DNA of 64,000 nt from Hyphococcus sp. (lineage in GTDB: Bacteria; Pseudomonadota; Alphaproteobacteria; Caulobacterales; Parvularculaceae). Below are positions 1-9,103 of this stretch, one piece after another. Position numbers and translations under genes: made by a program. Under the pieces are notes generated by a model. It made no database searches, had not been told where the DNA came from, and was given only the letters and a program-made list of their open reading frames with translations. The stretch's first letter is position 1. Every line of letters starts with the position of its first letter. The DNA lies in NCBI GenBank assembly GCA_021776335.1, contig JAJFGB010000008.1, forward strand, positions 1 to 64,000, given 5' to 3'.

Positions 1-330
1 CCGGTGCCAGAATATAAGCACACAGCGCAGATCACCTATCTTCAGGGTCCTCTGACTGCGAGCTTACGCTGGCGTGCGCTTTCAGGGGTTGATTCCTCTG
101 TGACAGGTCTTTCGGATCTTTCCGATGACATCGGTTTCTTCAACTACATCGATGTCACGACCCAATATGCAGTCAATGAGCATCTTGACCTGACCGTTGG
201 TGTCAAAAACATCACCGGCAAGGACGTGCCGCTGCTTGGCTCGACCGTTAACGAGCAGGCCAACACCTGGCCGGCGACCTACACACCATTTGGTCGTCAG
301 CTGTTCTTCGGCGCATCGCTCCGCTTCTAG
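1..330 (+). CDS. TonB-dependent receptor, C-terminal fragment (cut by window edge)
   Basis: Open reading frame running in from the left edge; only the last 109 residues are present. The segment alternates polar and hydrophobic residues as in outer-membrane beta strands, contains a typical last-strands pattern (LDLTVGVKNITGKDVPLLG, then a Phe-rich end) and stops with the terminal aromatic residue (SLRF) that outer-membrane barrels use for BAM-dependent insertion. The asparagine-rich 'VKNITG' turn is usual in TonB receptor C-termini of this group. Substrate cannot be judged from this piece. A strong intrinsic terminator follows 25 bases after the stop codon, so it is the last gene of its transcript. 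Confidence 0.85.
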   Translation, partial: PVPEYKHTAQITYLQGPLTASLRWRALSGVDSSVTGLSDLSDDIGFFNYIDVTTQYAVNEHLDLTVGVKNITGKDVPLLGSTVNEQANTWPATYTPFGRQLFFGASLRF

Positions 331-354
331 GCGATTAACCGATACGACTATTGG

Positions 355-386
355 AAACGGCGGGCCTCGGCCCGCCGTTTTCTTTT
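355..386 (+). terminator. Rho-independent terminator after TonB receptor
   Basis: Twelve-base perfect inverted repeat (aaacggcgggcc / ggcccgccgttt) with a minimal loop, followed by a T-rich tract (ttttctttt). It lies directly after the TonB receptor stop codon. A near-twin, with the same GC-rich stem and ttttctttt tail, follows the second TonB receptor at 47.48 kb. Confidence 0.9.
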
Positions 387-480
387 GCGCGTTTGTGATA
401 AAAAGGCTTTTGCGAAATGGATAATAGGCTAGCCACATGGCAGTAGTTCTTATCGGTTGGGAACGCTCAGCTGCTCACAT

Positions 481-1887
481 TCATCTTGGGATCGGAATGA
501 CCAATTCCTCGGTTGGCATTTCGCCTTCCGACAGAAAGCGCGCCTCAATGTTGGCCAGTTCTGCGCCTATTTTGCTAGATACAGATCGGCCGAGATCATG
601 GGTTGCATTTTTTACAACGAGTATTTGAGCATTTGACCCTTCAAATGCGCGCCGCACATTTTCAACATTGGCGCGCGCATCAAGATCGCCCTGAATAACA
701 AGTATTGGCGTTGGAATGTGCACAGGCTTGCGAAAATCGACGCCGACATCGCCATGCGTCAGTGAATCGCAAATGTCAGGAAACGGAACATGAGCGCCTC
801 TGCCCAACAGGCTATTGTCGAGCTCCGTCTTAAACTGCACCATGTGCGATTCACTGGCGCCATTTGCACAATCTAACGCCAGCTCGGACAAATTAAGGGG
901 AATTCCGCCACGAAACCATTGAGCAGCGATTCCGCCAACAAAATTAAAGTCGCCCTGGCTCATGCCCTGGAATAATGCTGGAAACGAGAAAATCGCTTGC
1001 GTTTGACGCAAGGCCAGCGCGGTTACGATTTCGAGATCAAATCGCCCAAGAACTAAAGACGCCTCTCCCAGGTCGATTTGGGCGGGCGATGTATCGAGGT
1101 CATCCAGAACCGTTGCAATCATGCTGGTAAGATCTGCGCCGTCCCAGTCCTGGCCTACGCCAAGCCGATCGCCAATGCGGAGAACGAATTCATCGATTGT
1201 ACTCGGCAAAACAAATGTATGACCGGGCGCAAGCATTTGGGTGAGAACGGCTCGATTTACATTGTCGCCATGTATTCGGATGTACTGATAGGCCACGGTC
1301 GCGCCAAAGCTGCCGCCTGTGATATTAATTTTTGTGTATCCGAGCGCACGGCGGATCGCATCGATATCTTCGACCATTTCTAAGGTGGTGTAGCCGCGAA
1401 GATTGGTCCCGGCGTCGCGATAATTGGATGCGCAGCTTTCGACTGATGAATGCAGGAGAGAATATGTCGCCTTCGCCGATAAAGGCTGATCAAGAGGCGG
1501 TATAGCGGGTTCGCAGTTGAGCGCTGGTCGCGACGCACCGATCCCGCGCTGTTCCACAATCACCACGTCGCCGGAATGAAGGAGCTGGGCATTGGCTGCG
1601 CGTGCCTCTGACAGATCGGGATAGTCCGTTATTGACTCGCCCGGCCCACCCAAAATGACAAAAGTTGGTATCCCTGGGTTTGGGCTCTGGAATCGGACAT
1701 AGGCGACTTCAATAGTACGGCTCTCGATCGCCCCGCGCACTTCGGGGACGCGTATATAGGAAGTTTCGTCATTTTCCGCTTGTTGCTCCCGGGACTGGGC
1801 GCTGACACAACTGGATGCGAACAACAACGCAGAAAAGAAAATTGGAGCACAGCGTTTGTGCGCTCCCCTATGCGTAATTTTGAACAT
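481..1887 (-). CDS. Secreted alpha/beta hydrolase, S33 (proline iminopeptidase/TAP-like)
   Basis: 468 residues beginning with a signal peptide (hydrophobic stretch about residues 14-28, then SAQS; a Cys at about 27 could make it a lipoprotein). The family signs are the oxyanion-hole strand 'LGGPGES', the 'EQRGIGAS' loop, the nucleophile elbow GGSFG (Ser at about 193), and a C-terminal 'GDLDARAN' Asp and 'ATHDLG' His, which complete a Ser-Asp-His triad. Such proteins are exported peptidases or esterases that cleave N-terminal residues or small esters. The ATG is preceded by GAGGGA at good spacing. The gene is co-oriented with and 143 bp downstream of the membrane-anchored regulator, so it may be a target or partner of it. 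Substrate unknown. Confidence 0.8.
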   Translation of the reverse strand: MFKITHRGAHKRCAPIFFSALLFASSCVSAQSREQQAENDETSYIRVPEVRGAIESRTIEVAYVRFQSPNPGIPTFVILGGPGESITDYPDLSEARAANAQLLHSGDVVIVEQRGIGASRPALNCEPAIPPLDQPLSAKATYSLLHSSVESCASNYRDAGTNLRGYTTLEMVEDIDAIRRALGYTKINITGGSFGATVAYQYIRIHGDNVNRAVLTQMLAPGHTFVLPSTIDEFVLRIGDRLGVGQDWDGADLTSMIATVLDDLDTSPAQIDLGEASLVLGRFDLEIVTALALRQTQAIFSFPALFQGMSQGDFNFVGGIAAQWFRGGIPLNLSELALDCANGASESHMVQFKTELDNSLLGRGAHVPFPDICDSLTHGDVGVDFRKPVHIPTPILVIQGDLDARANVENVRRAFEGSNAQILVVKNATHDLGRSVSSKIGAELANIEARFLSEGEMPTEELVIPIPR

Positions 1888-2030
1888 GGCTATCCCTCAA
1901 ATTGACAGTTTTCTTCGGACACGCTGGCCAAAAGCCCGCGCAATTCGCAGAGGTCTGTCTGCTTTCGGAATAAAAGACCTGAAAAAAGCCTGAAATCGCC
2001 GCTGAAATTTCCTGACAGGGCGTTGCTTTG

Positions 2031-4223
2031 TCAGGTCGCGCCGCGATCACTGGAGATAAACAGCGCAAACATCGAAAATGGCGGCAGTTCCATCCCTGCC
2101 TGTGCGGCGTCATTGCGAAAAGACGTCAATGCGTTTTCGTCGATACGCGTCCATGTCTCACCAGACGCCTCCCGCGCGCCTTCCATCAACTGAATAGCCA
2201 AGTTGGTCTCGCCGTTCTCATAGGCCATTCGTGCGCGCAGTCTGTTACTAATTGGACTAATCTGAGGCAGCAGGCGTTCGGCCTTGTTCAGCAGATCGAT
2301 GGCCTCTTCAGTTGATCCAAGCATCATTTTCGCGCGTGCCGCGCCAATAAGGGCGCCGGCCTGCCCAGGGCGGTAATGTAAAGCTCTGAATTTTCTCTCC
2401 GCCTGTTCAAATGCCGCCAGCGCATCACGGTTGCGATTTGTTTCCAAGAGTGCTGCGCCTAAATGTAATCGCGGCGCGGCGCTGTCGAAAACGATGCCCA
2501 GCGAGTCGTAGATTTCTATGGCGGCATCAAAGTCCTCAATGGCGAATTCGATTTCACGACGCTTTGCCGTTGTTTCTGTGTCTAATGCTATCGTCATGTG
2601 GGCGAGCCCGCGATAGAAGGTCGCGCGCGCTTCGTCTCGGCGAGCGCCCAAATTTTTGGCCGCAATTCGCACTTCCTCTACTGCGTTGAGCGCTTCTTGC
2701 CCGCTCATCTCTCGAATATACTGAGAGCTAAGTTCGAATTGAGTGTCGATAACGCCGATTCGGTTTCCGATGGATCGGTATACACGAAGTGACTCTAACA
2801 GTGCGGCTTTTCGTTCTCCCATGGAAAATGCCGGATTTGCGCCAAATGCCCGTTTGGCGGCAGCGAAGTTGCGTTGGTCTCCAAGTTGTTCAAACAAAAT
2901 CGCAGCTTGCTCAAGGCGTTCGCGATTCGATTGCTCAGTTATGATTGGATTTACGGTCGTAGCGATTGAAAGCAATGCCGCCGCGTGGCTAGGAAGCTCA
3001 CTTTGTACCGCGAGGAGGTTTGAGGCTGCGGACCTTGCAGCGAGGTAGTCTCCAGTATGCCCTTTGTCGGTGTAGACCAATGCAAGGCTATTCAAGATAC
3101 CGGCTTGGGCGACTATGTCGCCGTCCGCTTCATAATGTGATTTTGCATTTGTTAAGGCGCGTTCAGCATTGTGAACATCGCCCTTTCTGTGTGCGATGCG
3201 TCCGGAAATTTCAGCAGCAAAGCCATAGATGCGTTGACCCAGCCCAGGGACCTCTTCTCCAATAGCAGCAATGAGCATTTCCGCTTCAGGCCATGAACCC
3301 AATTCGTAGTGTGCTGCCGCCAGCACTACCATTGTTTCCTTATTTTCCGGATCAACAAGGAGGGACGCTTCAAGATAGCGTTTTGCGAGATCGCTGTTTC
3401 CTCGCCTGTAGGCGCTGAGGCCTCTGGAAAAATCAAACCCACCTCCATCAATGCTATTTCCGAGGGGCGCATCTCCGGTCGCAACGTCGGCTATGGCAAC
3501 AGCTAGTTCTGTGAGTGTTTTTGATACACCGGCAACAGTGCCCGTTGGACCTTCAAGCCTATAGGCGAACTGAGTGACGCCTTGCGCCTCTGTAAGTGTG
3601 GTTTCGAGCAGCCAAACAGATGACGCCGGGCGTTGGTCTGTATTTAGCTCTACCGCTTGAAAAACCTTCAGCAATAGCAATTCATCGACGAGATGGGTTG
3701 TCAGCCTGCCAGTCACCGCTTCAAATGCGTCAACATTCGTATTATTCAGGACCGGTAGCACTGCGATCGTTGGGGCAGGATTGCCTTCAAAAGAAAACTT
3801 CTCAATCCAGAAATACCCTAATGAGATGAAGGCCAACAGCGCTGTAGCAGCTATTGAGTAAGCAAATTTCTTTCGAACAGTGTTGGGCGAAAGATTCCTT
3901 GCCTCATCACTTAGTGTTGGTGTTGGGCCAATCCAGCGATATCCACGGCCATGCACGGTCTCAATATATCTTGGTTCGCTTGCGGAGTCATCTAAAGCGT
4001 GACGCAATTCACGCACACATTGCATAAGCGTATTATCGCCGACGATTCGATCATTCCAAATCTCGTCAAAAAGCTCGTCTTTGCTAACAATTTTGCCGGG
4101 CTGCTTTAACAAGAAAGACAAAAATGCCGCTGTCTTCGGCCGTATTCGAACTTTCACACCGTCGCGCAGGAGGTCGCCCGATTGGGCGTTGTAGGTAACC
4201 GGTCCGAGGCGTAAATTTGACAT
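2031..4223 (-). CDS. Membrane-anchored winged-helix transcriptional regulator with TPR region (CadC-like)
   Basis: 730 residues. Residues 1-100 form an OmpR/PhoB-type winged-helix DNA-binding domain (RPKTAAFLSFLLKQPGKIVS, recognition helix around 'NTLMQCVRELRHAL', wing 'YIETVHGRGYRW'). One transmembrane helix follows at about 120-141. The rest lies outside the cytoplasm: a small alpha/beta domain ('TIAVLPVLNN') like those in adenylate-cyclase-associated CadC relatives, then a long array of TPR-like helical pairs to the C-terminus. This one-component architecture senses something in the periplasm and binds DNA directly. It sits between the seven-gene lipid-type operon (upstream, same strand, 174 bp gap) and the secreted hydrolase, and could control either. 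No phosphoacceptor domain is present. Confidence 0.85.
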   Translation of the reverse strand: MSNLRLGPVTYNAQSGDLLRDGVKVRIRPKTAAFLSFLLKQPGKIVSKDELFDEIWNDRIVGDNTLMQCVRELRHALDDSASEPRYIETVHGRGYRWIGPTPTLSDEARNLSPNTVRKKFAYSIAATALLAFISLGYFWIEKFSFEGNPAPTIAVLPVLNNTNVDAFEAVTGRLTTHLVDELLLLKVFQAVELNTDQRPASSVWLLETTLTEAQGVTQFAYRLEGPTGTVAGVSKTLTELAVAIADVATGDAPLGNSIDGGGFDFSRGLSAYRRGNSDLAKRYLEASLLVDPENKETMVVLAAAHYELGSWPEAEMLIAAIGEEVPGLGQRIYGFAAEISGRIAHRKGDVHNAERALTNAKSHYEADGDIVAQAGILNSLALVYTDKGHTGDYLAARSAASNLLAVQSELPSHAAALLSIATTVNPIITEQSNRERLEQAAILFEQLGDQRNFAAAKRAFGANPAFSMGERKAALLESLRVYRSIGNRIGVIDTQFELSSQYIREMSGQEALNAVEEVRIAAKNLGARRDEARATFYRGLAHMTIALDTETTAKRREIEFAIEDFDAAIEIYDSLGIVFDSAAPRLHLGAALLETNRNRDALAAFEQAERKFRALHYRPGQAGALIGAARAKMMLGSTEEAIDLLNKAERLLPQISPISNRLRARMAYENGETNLAIQLMEGAREASGETWTRIDENALTSFRNDAAQAGMELPPFSMFALFISSDRGAT

Positions 4224-4397
4224 TATGGGTTGGCGACAATGAAAGGTTCAATAGACTTTGGATCGACGCTCATTCTGTAGCCCATTCAGACGGATTATAG
4301 AACCGTTCAGCCTCTGCACCTATGGGCCGGCGCTTTTGTTCCTTCCAGACCCGGTGATCGCCATGTTCTTTGCAAGCGCCCGCGTGTTGGTGTTTAT

Positions 4398-5849
4398 TCA
4401 GATGCCACGCCTTTTGCTCTTAGCAACTTCAGTTCGGTAAATTGCCTGTAGGCGCGGATAGTCAATCTTCGAGCGATGGCGTTTATCCAGGGGGATTTTT
4501 TTGACCTTCACCACATGCAGATCACCAATTTTGCTGGCGCGCTTTTGCCAGTCGCCGGGCTGTGGTTCGGCGCCCTGTATGATGAGGGCCGGTGGCGCGG
4601 AACCAGGCGTCAGCGCGACCTGTTCAACGCCAGGCCAAAAGCGGGCGGCAACTTCGATTTCAAAGGGGTAGCGCCCACCGGCTGCTGCGCCGAGGCGGCC
4701 ACGCAGCCATAGATTACCATCAACGTCGAGACTGCCGGCGTCGCCTGTGCGATGCCAGATTTCTCCGTCCAGCTTCACCTTGTTTGCGTCATCGCCGCGA
4801 CCATTGAGATAACCCTTATTGACGTGATCGCCAGTGACAACGATCTCCTCGTCAAGGAGAACTAATTTTATCTTGTGCATGGGCTTGCCGGCGAGCAACC
4901 CCTTGCCCGCCATCATGTCAGCCCATTGCGCTTCCGAAATTTCATCCATGCGTTGATGGGCGATGGGTTCTGCTTCGGTTGATCCATATACGGAGGTGAT
5001 TGTCGTTGCCGGCATCTTTTGGCCAAGGCGTTGCAACAGGTCGGGGAATACGGGGCCGCCGCCCGTGAAAATCGCATCAAGGGCGGGTTGAATGGGACCG
5101 GATGCGATGGTTTCACAAATAGAGGGCGGCGCCAGCATGCGGGTTATTCCATGTTGCGTTGTCAGCGTGGCGATACCCTTAGCTGTTGCGAGGTCGTGCC
5201 GTGTCAATTTCCAGTTTGGCAAGACAGAGGTTACACCCTGGCCCAGATTAGCGATCACAAAAACCGGGAACGCCACAAGGTCGCGCTCATCATCCCGCTG
5301 CGGCGCTAGTAACTCGCCGACGCAGGCATTTTGCGCCGCGAGAAATCCGTGGCTCCGGCACAGGCCTTTCGGCTTTCCGGTTGAACCGCTGGTAAAGGAA
5401 ATCAGGGCCGGATGACCGTTGGCGACATCTGTAAGCGGATCAGCACCGTCATCGGCGTTATCAGGCCAGTGAAGAGTTAAGGGGATGCGCCAGAAAGGCG
5501 GCAGCGCATAGCGAAGCAGGCGATAGGGGCCTGTCGCCAAAATCGCTTTTGGTTTGGTCATTGCTATGCCATGGGCAAGGCCGTTCAATCCCATCGCCGG
5601 TTCAGGAAATACAATCGTCGCGCCGATCCGCCAAAGGCCCGCGATCGCTCCGTACAGATTAATGTCGACAGACATCGCGAGAAGCACTCTGTCACCCGGA
5701 CCGATGCCGGCTTTGCGCCAACCTGCGGCCAACCGGGCAGAAAGATCGGCGAGCGCGCCAAATGTGATGGCTTCGCCTGCGCCTGTAATAATCGCCGTCT
5801 TTTCGGGATTTCGTTCTGCCGTTTCGAGAAATGAATGGATCAGGTTCAT
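4398..5849 (-). CDS. AMP-dependent acyl ligase, OleC-like
   Basis: 483-residue ANL-superfamily adenylating enzyme. Visible signs: the Gly/Ser/Thr-rich nucleotide loop SFTSGSTGKPKG at 151-162, the 'YGSTEAEP' adenine motif near 290, 'WHRTGDAG' near 370, and a C-terminal DKRHRSKID segment (455-463) that supplies the catalytic Lys. The 'YGSTEAEPI' form and the 'DKRH.SKI' ending resemble OleC, the beta-lactone synthetase of bacterial olefin synthesis, more than ordinary acyl-CoA synthetases, but OleA, OleB and OleD are not here. It starts 7 bp after the GNAT gene and is the last gene of the seven-gene operon. It probably activates a hydroxy or carboxylic acid made by the pathway; the acid is unknown. 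Confidence 0.8.
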   Translation of the reverse strand: MNLIHSFLETAERNPEKTAIITGAGEAITFGALADLSARLAAGWRKAGIGPGDRVLLAMSVDINLYGAIAGLWRIGATIVFPEPAMGLNGLAHGIAMTKPKAILATGPYRLLRYALPPFWRIPLTLHWPDNADDGADPLTDVANGHPALISFTSGSTGKPKGLCRSHGFLAAQNACVGELLAPQRDDERDLVAFPVFVIANLGQGVTSVLPNWKLTRHDLATAKGIATLTTQHGITRMLAPPSICETIASGPIQPALDAIFTGGGPVFPDLLQRLGQKMPATTITSVYGSTEAEPIAHQRMDEISEAQWADMMAGKGLLAGKPMHKIKLVLLDEEIVVTGDHVNKGYLNGRGDDANKVKLDGEIWHRTGDAGSLDVDGNLWLRGRLGAAAGGRYPFEIEVAARFWPGVEQVALTPGSAPPALIIQGAEPQPGDWQKRASKIGDLHVVKVKKIPLDKRHRSKIDYPRLQAIYRTEVAKSKRRGI

Positions 5850-5856
5850 GACTGGA

Positions 5857-6702
5857 TCAGAGCTTTCGACCCATCAAAGCATAGCGGCGGAATATATTTG
5901 CCGAATGCTGATCGCTTCGCGTGCGGGAAATATTGTCTTGATGCATCAGGGCGTGGATTACTGTTTCAAAGCCCATTTTCAGGGCAAGCCGGTGATAAGT
6001 ATCTGCCAAGAGACGCCCGACGCCGCGCTGTGCGCTTGCATAGGTTTTTAAAATAACGCTGGGGTTGCCCGACGCACACAAATGATCCGGGGTTGCAAAC
6101 AGAAAACCGACAATGGCGCCCTCATCGTCACGGGCGAACAAAACATGTTTGGGGTCGATAAAAGGCAGGAATGGCTCATATAACGCGAGGAACGCTTTCC
6201 GACTGATGGGCTTGTAGAAATTATTCTGACTAAAAGAACTTTTCGACATCGCAAAAAGTTGCTCGATAAGAACAGCAGTGTTCGTTCCGTCCCAGCATGA
6301 TACCGATATGCCGGTAACAGACACCGGCGCCGCCCCTAATGCGTCCTCAAGTTTACCGCGGGCGGAAACATAGTCAGATACTTTATGAAATCCAGCACGC
6401 ATGAATGCTGAAAGATCATGGGGGCTGCTTGTCGGCTCCATAAAAAAGGGCGGCGCGCCGTCGGTCTCGGTAACAAGCCGATAACTGTGCCATGTGTCGC
6501 CATTCATCGGGCCAAGCAGGCCATGAAATCCTTCTTGCTGCAAATCATCTGCGATTTCATTGAGAAGCGCAGCGCCTGCTTCTTCATCTGAAAAACGGAC
6601 ATCCCCGATTGCGGCACAACGCATCCCATCCCAGTCAGGCGCATCGCGGAAAATTGTCACGCTGCTATCGCCGCGTGCACAGGCCTCTGTGTTGGTACTC
6701 AC
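5857..6702 (-). CDS. GNAT-family N-acyltransferase
   Basis: 281 residues. The N-terminal half carries 'GFHGLLGPMNGDTWHSYRLV' (broken by me into a recognisable block at about 56-75) and 'PPFFMEP', typical of a two-lobed GNAT subgroup. The C-terminal half has the GNAT core: beta strand 'AIVGFLFATPD', then 'YASAQRGVGRLLAD', which matches the acyl-CoA pyrophosphate-binding R/Q-x-x-G-x-G/A loop (here QRGVGR). It ends 'FRRYALMGRKL'. It is translationally coupled to the kinase-like gene upstream by a GTGA overlap. In this operon a plausible role is acylation of an amino group, perhaps the one delivered by the DUF3419 enzyme; that is inference. Confidence 0.7.
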   Translation of the reverse strand: MSTNTEACARGDSSVTIFRDAPDWDGMRCAAIGDVRFSDEEAGAALLNEIADDLQQEGFHGLLGPMNGDTWHSYRLVTETDGAPPFFMEPTSSPHDLSAFMRAGFHKVSDYVSARGKLEDALGAAPVSVTGISVSCWDGTNTAVLIEQLFAMSKSSFSQNNFYKPISRKAFLALYEPFLPFIDPKHVLFARDDEGAIVGFLFATPDHLCASGNPSVILKTYASAQRGVGRLLADTYHRLALKMGFETVIHALMHQDNISRTRSDQHSANIFRRYALMGRKL

Positions 6703-8009
6703 GCGACTACACCCTTTAAAATAAATGCAACTGCCGGAACAGTGAACGCCAGAGCAAACACTTTGCCAACGCGGCGGCGGTCAAACCAGCCCGGCGCCAT
6801 CACAATAAACGACAGGATCAGTCCAAAGGACAATATTAGCGGCGGATATGCCGGATGCCACCAAGCCGCAAACTCCATATTGAGAGAGGCCGCCCAAAGG
6901 TAAATGGCGCCAGCGGCCATGGCGGGAATGATTACAGCAAAGCGGTATTTTCCTGGCAGCGCCAATCCCGCAAAAGCTATTGCAGCGCCTGCAAATGTCA
7001 GGTTGTAAAGGTCGATGGCTATAAGACCTGAGAGTTCACCTGTGGCCAGCCAGAACAATGCAGTGAATGCGGCGGCGGCAAGTAACTCAAGGTCCGGGTG
7101 TTGGCTCTCAGAGGGGCGTATGCGGCGGGCGATCATGTGAGCGATAATCGCCAGGCAGGGTAGAAGGTGATTGCGCGGTTCCGCCGTCACCATGAACATC
7201 ACAAATAACAAGACAGAATAAGCCTGAGCCGTGTGCCGGTCATATTTCAGCATCGGCATGAGTGCAATCATGGTCGATATGACAACAACAAAGAGTATCG
7301 CGGCATACAGGAGGTCGAGCGGCGGCGAACCGATATGCGTAGCGAGAAAAAAATGAATCGCGACGGGCACAAAGAGATTGTCGAGCCCTTTCCACGACAC
7401 CGCCTCTACAAGTGCGCCAAATGCGGCAATCATGAAACCTAGAATAACTACATTCGACCTTGCGGTGTCGGTCATCAGCAACAGAACGATCATGGCGATT
7501 AGCCAGGTTATCAAAAAGAATGCGGCAACGCCTTCTGCGCTTTTGGCGCCATCTTCGACTGCGAACATTCGGCGCCCATAGTTTGTGCCGATCATCGCAG
7601 ACGCGGTATCGGAAAGCGCAATGACCAACATCGGCAAAACATATAGTACGGGCTCGCCTTGCGAACGAAAGAACACAAATGCTGTTGCGATGGAGAGGCA
7701 GATTTCCCCATAAGACTTGCGGCTCACGGAGTGCAAGACGGAACTCATCTTCGAGCGCGCAAACGCTGGCGTCCGTAAAGCCGTCATCACCACAATTGAG
7801 AGCGCCGAAAGAATGAGTACAGGACCAGCATTTGAAAATAACCAGGGAAAGGTCAGCGCTGTCAGGCCGGTTGCTACGTGAACACTCTTGCGTTGAAGCT
7901 CTGCCGATAACCCCCATCGTGGCGCGACAACGCGGACGCCGACCATCAGCCCCAATAACGCCGCCACGATTGCAGCGATCCATGCGGCATCCAGGATTGT
8001 TATGCTCAC
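6699..8009 (-). CDS. Phytol/dolichol kinase-like integral membrane protein
   Basis: 436 residues with about 11-13 predicted membrane helices. The first half matches the CTP-dependent polyprenol kinase/cytidylyltransferase family (SEC59, VTE5, FOLK): LQRKSVH at 38-44, SDTASAMIG (Asp134) and GAKSAEG (155-160) correspond to the conserved RK-x-x-H, D-x-x-A/G and K-S-x-E-G motifs that bind the nucleotide. Such enzymes phosphorylate phytol, farnesol or dolichol. The second half (about 240-436) adds several more helices not present in the short plant-type kinases, and I do not recognise it. It starts with GTG overlapping the DUF3419 stop by four bases. A lipid alcohol is the likely substrate in view of the adjoining UbiA gene. 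Confidence 0.75.
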   Translation of the reverse strand: MSITILDAAWIAAIVAALLGLMVGVRVVAPRWGLSAELQRKSVHVATGLTALTFPWLFSNAGPVLILSALSIVVMTALRTPAFARSKMSSVLHSVSRKSYGEICLSIATAFVFFRSQGEPVLYVLPMLVIALSDTASAMIGTNYGRRMFAVEDGAKSAEGVAAFFLITWLIAMIVLLLMTDTARSNVVILGFMIAAFGALVEAVSWKGLDNLFVPVAIHFFLATHIGSPPLDLLYAAILFVVVISTMIALMPMLKYDRHTAQAYSVLLFVMFMVTAEPRNHLLPCLAIIAHMIARRIRPSESQHPDLELLAAAAFTALFWLATGELSGLIAIDLYNLTFAGAAIAFAGLALPGKYRFAVIIPAMAAGAIYLWAASLNMEFAAWWHPAYPPLILSFGLILSFIVMAPGWFDRRRVGKVFALAFTVPAVAFILKGVVA

Positions 8010-9103
8010 AGCACTTCTTCCACGATGAAATCGGAGTAGAAAAAGGCCTTATCCATTGATTTGCCGCGTGCTTCTATATCCGTCAGTGTCCGGATACCCT
8101 TTGACCAGCGCTCGGGGACACGGCGCGGCGCCATCATATTCCAGTAAACGAGCCGGCACCCTGGATTGGCCGCTTTAAGAAGGGAGCCATAGACGGTCTC
8201 GAAGGTTGCGGCGTCCATATATTCGAAAATGTCGGAGAGATTGTATCCATCAGCGCGCTCACCGGTCTCGACGAACTGCTCCAGCGCGCCGCAGCGTAAA
8301 TCGAGCCTGTCCAGGCGTTGCCGGATTGTGTCGTAATGTTCCTCGCGCCATGCAAGAGGCAGGGCGACGCCGTGGCATCCTTTCAAAATCCAGTGGAGAT
8401 ACGGATTCTCCGATGGGTCGAGATCAATTGCTGCGTGAATGAGGCGCCGTGAAACATGTTCGGCGAGACTGCCTTCAACATAAGCAAAAAAGGAGGGGTC
8501 GCGCCCCAGCCTGCCCATAACGAAATTTGAAAAGAAAAAACCGAGGAGCAGTCGCCAACGCCAGTTGTTCCACCGTTCGTCGAAGAATGTCTGACGGTCC
8601 GCCTGTGGGCGCGCATTGAACACATCATCAAGGGTTTTACGGTTATGGGCCAGTGGCAATAACCAGGTGCGAAAAGTCCGGAAATATGTCTCGAACTTGC
8701 CGATGCCGCCAATGCCATATTGCGCTACGGATTCGCGGCGACTGGCCCAAAAAGCCTGATCCGCATCCTCCAACACCGACGCCGCGCGGGCCAGCAATTC
8801 GCCCCGTCGTGATGAGGGTCGTGATCCGGTCAATTCCAAAAACTCAACATGAGATAGTTTCCGGTAAGCCTCGATCCGCAGACGCAAACAAGAAATCTGT
8901 GCGGGCGACAAATCTAACGCCACCACCCGGTCGGGATCTAACAGGAGCATCGCCAGCGCATTGTCTCCACCGGAACAAATAGAGACAAATGTCGCGCCGG
9001 GCTTTGAGGGAAGGGCGTCGACCAGGACATCGGCATCCTCCCACAATTGCGCGTAGCGGATCAGCTCAAATTGCGCCTTTCCGGCGATTTGGGCGTCAGC
9101 CAT
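8006..9103 (-). CDS. DUF3419 family protein, BtaA-like 3-amino-3-carboxypropyl transferase
   Basis: 365 residues. The start 'YAQLWED' (17-23) and the SAM-binding strand-loop SICSGGDNAL (41-50), followed by 'VVALDLSPAQ', are signatures of the DUF3419 family. The characterised member, BtaA, moves the 3-amino-3-carboxypropyl group of S-adenosylmethionine to the hydroxyl of diacylglycerol, giving the homoserine head group of betaine lipids. The length suits a stand-alone BtaA. The N-methylating partner BtaB is absent from the window, so the product may stay a primary amine. Its ATG overlaps the end of the dikinase gene by eight bases (ATGGCTGA). The acceptor in this operon is unknown and could be a prenyl alcohol or other lipid. 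Confidence 0.8.
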   Translation of the reverse strand: MADAQIAGKAQFELIRYAQLWEDADVLVDALPSKPGATFVSICSGGDNALAMLLLDPDRVVALDLSPAQISCLRLRIEAYRKLSHVEFLELTGSRPSSRRGELLARAASVLEDADQAFWASRRESVAQYGIGGIGKFETYFRTFRTWLLPLAHNRKTLDDVFNARPQADRQTFFDERWNNWRWRLLLGFFFSNFVMGRLGRDPSFFAYVEGSLAEHVSRRLIHAAIDLDPSENPYLHWILKGCHGVALPLAWREEHYDTIRQRLDRLDLRCGALEQFVETGERADGYNLSDIFEYMDAATFETVYGSLLKAANPGCRLVYWNMMAPRRVPERWSKGIRTLTDIEARGKSMDKAFFYSDFIVEEVL

